A DNA stretch of 64,000 bases from Nocardioides immobilis (GTDB taxonomy: Bacteria > Actinomycetota > Actinomycetes > Propionibacteriales > Nocardioidaceae), in assembly GCF_003515065.1 (NCBI RefSeq), contig NZ_QXGH01000016.1, forward strand, positions 153,183 to 217,182, written 5' to 3'. This document shows positions 63,817 to 64,000 of this stretch, in pieces (position 1 is the first letter of the stretch; each line of letters begins with the position of its first letter). The notes under the pieces were generated by a model. It did not search any database. It was not told the DNA's origin and was given only the letters and a program-made list of their open reading frames with translations. The translations under genes were made by a program, and so were the position numbers.

Positions 63817-63842
63817 GGTCAACTTGTTCTCACGCCCTCACA
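63817..63842 (-). promoter_or_regulatory. Conserved 26-bp block upstream of narK
   Basis: On the minus strand it reads TGTGAGGGCGTGAGAAC followed by AAGTTGACC, matching the block before nitrate reductase at 22 of 26 positions. Further GTGAG words lie just upstream (63842-63862), so this promoter may hold additional sites. Confidence 0.6.
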
Positions 63843-63911
63843 TCCCTCACCGGCTCACGTGTAATCCGGGTCACAGCTGATATGTAGAGCCTCCTGTCAA
63901 GAGGGCAGGGT

Positions 63912-63946
63912 GAGGCGCCCGTCCCGGTAGTCGGGGCGGGCGCCTC
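63912..63946. terminator. Hairpin at the right edge of the window
   Basis: GAGGCGCCCGTCCC (63912-63925) pairs with GGGGCGGGCGCCTC (63933-63946) with one G-U pair and a 7-nt loop. No plus-strand gene precedes it, so it probably terminates a minus-strand gene lying beyond the window. Confidence 0.6.
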
Positions 63947-64000
63947 GTGCTTCGCTGCGTCTGAGCTGGAGAGCGTGTCGTTGGCGACGCGCGGGTCATG

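Overview
The window is chromosomal DNA of a high-GC Gram-positive actinobacterium, most like Nocardioides or another Nocardioidaceae (an inference). The support is very high GC, frequent GTG/TTG starts, many 1-4 bp stop/start overlaps, an ESX-type (type VII) secretion locus, zinc-independent ribosomal protein paralogues, and a core block (tmk-holB, topA, hppA, STAS protein, MrfA-like helicase, tad pilus genes) whose order I recall from other actinomycetes.

Layout. 1-3150: SRP RNA (cut by the window edge), tRNA-Ser(GGA), and a tightly overlapping operon for D-Ala-D-Ala dipeptidase, alanine racemase and D-Ala-D-Ala ligase. 3160-4680: a secreted phospholipase D-like protein behind a nested inverted repeat. 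4677-10440: a compact type VII secretion locus with two WXG100 proteins, EccD, a 60-residue EccB-like stub and a three-ATPase EccC. 10375-16275: a zinc-limitation cluster. Cysteine-free S14, L33, L28, L32 and L36, a COG0523-like protein with a broken P-loop, a YibE/F-like protein with a His-rich N-terminus, a YcgQ/YcgR-type pair and an HU paralogue lie around two Zur-like palindromes. 16300-20470: a KstD-like flavoprotein behind a KstR-like operator, a MarR regulator, a second secreted PLD-like protein, a small membrane protein and a frameshifted thioesterase.

20519-23938 is the most unusual part: a 3.4-kb relic island bounded by an intact tRNA-Thr(CGT) and a displaced copy of the tRNA 3' half. 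Inside it an IS256-family element, itself dead through two frameshifts, has split a secreted esterase gene after codon 9. The target duplication is still visible, and joining the halves restores a full signal peptide.

24000-38170: core genes on the minus strand (TAP-like peptidase, holB, tmk, SGNH hydrolase, topA, DUF2510 protein, methyltransferase, thrombospondin-type-3 protein, hppA, STAS protein). 38256-48608: helicase, tad pilus operon interrupted by a secreted protein gene, HAD phosphatase, a C6-containing hairpin region and a Fic-like protein. 48645-53517: methyltransferase, then a 159-bp array of 22-bp repeats directly before a LytS/LytTR two-component operon that also encodes a DUF485-like protein and a sodium:solute symporter. 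53637-63723: assimilatory nitrate/nitrite module (narK, nitrate reductase, FAD electron-transfer subunit, nirB, nirD, NnaR-like regulator, sirohydrochlorin chelatase-like protein). The nitrate reductase and narK upstream regions share a 26-bp block.
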